NCBI GenBank assembly: GCA_012514505.1
Contig: JAAZAD010000348.1
Coordinates: forward strand, 1-64,000
Reading direction: 5' to 3'
DNA: 64,000 bases
Source: Rhodococcus sp. (in: high G+C Gram-positive bacteria)
GTDB taxonomy: Bacteria > Actinomycetota > Actinomycetes > Mycobacteriales > Mycobacteriaceae
Every line of letters starts with the position of its first letter. Positions within the stretch are counted from its first letter, which is position 1. A model generated the notes under the pieces. That model was given only the letters and a program-made list of their open reading frames with translations. It searched no databases and had not been told where the DNA came from. Both the position numbers and the translations under genes were made by a program. Below, in pieces: positions 36,501 through 42,500 of the stretch.

Positions 36501-39500
36501 CCGATGCCAATGCGGCCGGGGTGACGAACGCGTGTGAGACGGACTGCTCCCGCAGGAACGTCCTCAGCTCGTCGCCGCCGTACAGGTCGGCCGGTGCGAC
36601 CACCATGGTTGCGCCACAACCGAAGGCGAGGAGGTATTCCAGAATCGACGCGTCGAAACTCGGGGACGCGAAGTGCAGCACACGAGCCGCGGGTTCCACG
36701 TCGTAGTGGGTGCGCTGTTCTTCGGAGAAGTTGGCAAGACCCGTATGGGTCACCACGACGCCCTTGGGCAGACCGGTGGTGCCGGACGTGTAGATGACGT
36801 ATGCCGTGTTGTCGACGGCGGGCTCCCCGATGCGTTCTCCTGCGGCGATCGGCGCAGTCGGCCTGGTCGCAATCTCCGCGGCGGTCTCGTCGTTGTCGAC
36901 GGCGAGCCACTCGATATCGCCGGGAAGGTCGTTCGCCGTGCCGGCGACGGTCAGTCCGAGCACCGCGTGAGAGTCGCTGACCATGTGTGCGATGCGATCT
37001 GCGGGGTAGCGCGGATCGACCGGTACGAATGCTCCACCCGTCTTCGCGATGGCCCACATGGCGACGATCGAATGCAGGGAGCGCTTCATACCCAGTGCCA
37101 CGAACACTTCGGGGCCCACACCACGTTCGATCAGGACGCGTGCGAGCTGGTTCGAACGCTCGTCGAGTTCGCGATACGTCAGTTCCACACCGTTCGCGAC
37201 GAGCGCCGTGTGCTCTGGATCGACCGCCACGGACTGGGCGAAGATCTCCGGCAACAGTGCGGTGGGCGCATCCTCCACACCGACGACGGACGTCATCGCT
37301 TCCAGCTCCGCGGGTTCGAGAATGTCGATACCGGCAACCGGTGCCTGCGGGTTCGCGACGAACGCCTCGAGCACGCGCACGATGCGGCCCATGATGTGCT
37401 CGACCTCGGCGTCCGTGAACAGATCCTTGCGGAACTTCGCCGTGAGGTGCAGGCGCGGGTCGGTCATCGCGACGATAGCCAACGGGTAATGGGTGGCGTC
37501 GTTGGAGGTGACGTCGAGAACCCGGAGGCCCTCGATGTCGCCGCCCTTGGTGAGGGCTTCACGATCGAGTGGGTAGGACTCGTACACCATCAGGGTGTCG
37601 AACAGTGTGCCCTGTCCGATTCCCTGCTGAATATCGGTGAGTCCGACATAGTGATGATCGAGGAGTCCGGTCTGCTCGGTCTGAATGCGTTCGAGCAGAG
37701 CCGCAATGGTGTCGGTGGCGTCGACACGGACCCGCACCGGAAGGGTGTTGATGAACAGGCCCAGCATCGCTTCGATACCGGAAACCTGTGGCGGACGACC
37801 CGACACGGTGGTGCCGAACACGACGTCGTCGCGACCGGTGAGGCGGCCGAGCACGATGCCCCACGCAGCCTGCACGATCGTGTTGACCGTGACACCGAGG
37901 TCACGGGAGCACTGGTTCATCGCATCGAGCAGTTGGTCGGAAAGGTCGACGGTGATGTCGCCCGGCTCGTCGTCATGCGAGTCGGCGTCATCGTCCCCGA
38001 CGCGACCGACCTCGGTAGCCACGCTGTCCGCGAGCAGCGTCGGGCCGTCCACCCCGTCGAGCGCCGCGGTCCATGCGTCCACCGAGGTCTGCACGTCCAG
38101 CGTGGTGAGCCATTCGAGGTAGCTGCGGTACGGACGTGGCTGCGGCAGCGCGCGAATGTCTCCACTCGTCGCATACAGCGTCAGCAGATCCTGGATGAGG
38201 ATCGGAAGAGACCACCCGTCGAGCAGGATGTGGTGGTTGGTGATCGCCAGTCGATACCGGTCTTCACCCAGTCGCACCAACAGGAATCGCACCAACGGCG
38301 GTGCCGTCATGTCGAAACGGTCGGTGCGGTTGTTCACGACGAGGCGATCGACCTCGGCGTCGCGCTCGGTGTCCGAAAGGGATCGCAGATCCACTTCGGA
38401 CCAGGGCACGGACGCCTCGTCGACGACGATCTGCATACCGGAACCCGACTCGTCGAGCAGGAAGGCGGTGCGCAGGTTCGGGTGCCGGGCCACGAGTCCC
38501 TCTGCCGCACGGTGCAACCGCTCGGGGTCGATCGAGCCACCGAGGTCCATGACCAACTGGGTGGTGTAGACGTCGGTGGTGGCGCCGGCCAGCGAAGCGT
38601 GGAACAGCAAGCCGAACTGGAGCGGTGCCAGCGAGTACGCATCGACCAATCCGGGGTACGCCGACTCGAGTTCGTCGATCTGCCGTTGGCTGGGCGAAAC
38701 GAGATCGAAATCCGAAGGGGTACGGCCACCGGCATCCGGCCGGCTCGCGTGTGCGGCGATGGCTTCGAGAGCCCGCGTCCACAGGGCGACGAACTCGTCG
38801 ACGTCAGAAGCCTCGAGAGCACCCGCCGGATAGTCGACGGTGGCGGTCAGTCGCTGCGCTCCGTCGACGTCACCGACCATCGCATTGATGTCGAGCGCGA
38901 ATCGCATCGGCATCGAATCGTTGCGCGTGCCACTGAGTTCCATCGTGTCCGTGTCGGGCAACCATGCGACGTCACGGAACGCCTCGGGAATGTCGCCGGT
39001 GGACACGCGACCGAGGTAGTTGAAGCTGACCTGAGGAGTGGGCAGAGCTGCAAGAGAATCCGCAGTCTCCCGATTCAGGTACCGAAGTGAACCGAATCCG
39101 ATGCCGCGGTTCGGTATCGCCGCGATCTGTTCCTTGACGGACTTGATCAGGCTCCCCGCAGCGGCACCTCCCGCCAACGCATCCGAGAGATCGACGCCGT
39201 CGGTGTGAATGCGGACCGGGTACATGCTGGTGAACCAGCCGACCGTACGAGACAGGTCGGCACCGGGCAGCACGGACTCTTCACGGCCGTGGCCCTCGAG
39301 GTGCACGAGAGCGGAACCGTGCGGTGTGCCTGCGTTCGACCGCCACTCGGCGAGCGCCAGCGCCAATGCGGCGAGAAGGCCGTCGTTCACACCACCGTGG
39401 AACGCGCCGGGAACCGCGGTGAGAAGCGCTTCCGTGACGTCTGCGGACAGCTCCACTCGCGCCTGCGCGTTGGCGCCGACCACGTCGCGTTCGTCGAGGC

Positions 39501-42500
39501 TGCGGCGACCGATCACCGGATCGGAGCCGGCCAAGGTGTCACGCCAGAAATCCAGTTCGTTGCGGCGCGCATTCTGCTTCGCACCGTCGAGGAGACCGTG
39601 AGCCCAGCGGCGCAACGAGGTACCGGTCTGCTCCAGAGCGGGATTGCGCCCTGCGGCAACCTGCATCCACGCAGCACTGAAGTCGGGCACGAGAATGCGC
39701 CACGACACACCGTCCACGGCCAGGTGGTGGATGACGACCAGAAGACGCGCCGGGTTGTCGGAGGCGGCATCGGTGTTCGTGAACCACACGAACCGGATGA
39801 CCGTCCCTGCGGCGGGGTCCAGACTGTCCACCGCGCGCTCGTACGCTGCCTTCAGTTCGGTGTCGAAAGACGCGGCTTCGAATTCGACATGCTCGACGAG
39901 ACCCGCGATGTCCACGGAACCGGCCGCACCGGTCTCGAGAGTCCACTCCCCCGCATCGTCACGGCGGAGAGACAGGCGCAGCGCGTCGTGACGATCGACG
40001 ACAGCGGTCAGCGTGCGCAGCAGACCGTCGTGATCGACTCCCTGGGGCAGGGACAGCAGAATCGACTGCGAGAACCGATGGAAGTCTTCACCCTGCTGCG
40101 TCATCCAGTGTGCGACCGGGGTGAGCGGCATGGTGCCGATACCGGCGCCGGGCAGTTCCTCGAGGACGTGCACCGGATCGGCATCGACACTGAACACGGC
40201 AATCTCCGCGAGCGATGCCACGGTCTTTCGTTCGAAGACCTCACGGGCGGTCAGCAGCACGCCCGCTTCCTTGGCGCGCGACACCAACTGGATCGAGACG
40301 ATGCTGTCGCCGCCCAGCGCGAAGAACGAGGCTCCCACACTGACCTTGTCGAGGCCGAGCACCTCGCAGAACAGGCGGGCAAGAGTCTCTTCCATCGGTG
40401 TTCGGGGCGCGATGAATTCCTCGTCGCTCTCTCCGAACACCGGTGCCGGCAATGCCTTCCGGTCCAGCTTGCCGCTCGCTCCGACCGGCATCTCCGCGAT
40501 GACCATGATGACGTCGGGGATCATGTATTCGGGAACCGACCGGCCCACCGCGATCGAGAGTTCCGAGACGTTGACCTCGTGCCCGTGCTCGGGCACGACG
40601 TAGGCGACGAGGCGCTGACCCAAAGCACTGTCGTGCACCACTGCCACAGCCTGGTGAACAGCGGAGTCGGCCACCAGAGCGGCCTCGATCTCGCCGAGTT
40701 CGATACGCAGACCGCGCACCTTCACCTGGAAGTCGGTGCGGCCGATGTACTCGATACTTCCGTCGGACCGCCATTTGACGAGGTCACCCGTGCGGTACAT
40801 CCGCGCTCCGGTGTCGGAGAACGGATTCGCGACGAAACGATCGGCGGTGAGGTCGGCACGACCTTCGTAACCACGCGCAGTCTGGGTGCCCGCGAGATAG
40901 AGCTCACCTGCGGCACCGATCGGAGACGGCTGCAGATGGCCGTCCAAAACGTAGGCCTGTGCGTTCCACACCGGCCAGCCGATGGAAGGAACGCCTTCGT
41001 CGTCACGGTCCACCTCGCCGGCGGTGGCGTGAACGGTGAACTCGGTGGGGCCGTACAGATTGTGCAGCGCAGCATCGCTCACATCACGGAACGACGACGC
41101 CAACGATGCGGGGAACGCCTCTCCCGCAACGAGAACGAGACGCAGACTCGCAAGCTGCGCTCTCGTGGCACTGGCGACGAACACGCTGAGCATCGACGGC
41201 ACGAACGATGTCGCCGTGACGCGCTCGTCCTCGATGACCTTCGCGAGATAGTCGGGGTCGCGGTGACCGTCCGGCGCGGCGATCACCAGAGTCGAGCCGG
41301 ATGCCAGGGCGGAGAACAGTTCCCACACCGACACGTCGAATGTCACCGGCGTCTTCTGCAGCACGACGTCGTCGCTGCCCAAGCGGTACTCGCTTGCGAC
41401 CCAAGCAACCTGGTTCAGAACGGACTCATGGCTGACGGCAACACCCTTCGGGCGCCCCGTCGAACCCGAGGTGTAGATGACGTAGGCAGGGTTCTCGGCG
41501 CGCAGCGGGGCCACGCGTTCGGAGTCGCGGACCGGGCCGGATTCCACCCCGGTGAGGTCCAGTGAATCGAGCTCGACCACCCGAACACCGTCGGGGAAGG
41601 ACGAACCGTCACGAGCAACGGTGAGCACGCACAGCGGGCTCGCACTCTCGAGTACGTACTCGGTGCGTGAGGCGGGGTGATCCGGGTCGAGTGGCACGTA
41701 CGCGCCACCTGCCTTGAGCGTGGCGTACATGGCCACCATCAGGTCGACGGACCGTCGGATCGACAGTGCGACCTTGGTCTCCGGACCGACACCCATGCCG
41801 ATGAGCGTGCGGGCGAGCGCGTTGACCCTCGCGTCGAACGTGGCGTAGTCGATTCGTTCGTCTCCGCACACCAGTGCGGTGGCGTCCGGTGTCCGCGCGA
41901 CCTGAGCCTCGAACGCGTCCACGACTGTCGCTTCGGACCTCGGGACGCTCTCGACGGTCACGTCGACGGCAGCACCGTTCCAGCCGCGAACGACCTGCTC
42001 GCGCTCCTGCTCACCCATACCGCGCAGCGCTGCCACCGGGGTGTCGTCGCCTGCCGAGAGGAAACGGGAGAAGAACTCGAAGAAGCGGGTGTGGTGACGA
42101 TCCAGCTCGTCCCTGGAATACAGGTTCGGGTTGGCCTCGATGTCGATGTGAATCTTGCTGCCGGCAACACCTTGGTAGATGTTGAGCGAGAGATCTTCGA
42201 CCGGACCCGTGGTGAGGACGTTCTGGTGTCCCACGACCGAGCCCAGTTTGATCTCGTTGTGGAACATCATGATGTTCACCGACGGCCCGAAAAGTCCGCG
42301 CTGGCCCTGGGACGCACCAGCGTCACGCCGGATGTCCTCGTGGCGGTACCGCTGCCGGCGCAATGCGCCTGTCAGTTCCATCTGGGCACTGGTGACCAGG
42401 TCGGACACTGTCATTTCAGGGGTGATGTGCAGGCGCAGCGGCACGATGTTGGAGACCATGCCGCCGGAGCGACGGAGTGTCGCCGTGGTGCGGGCCGACA

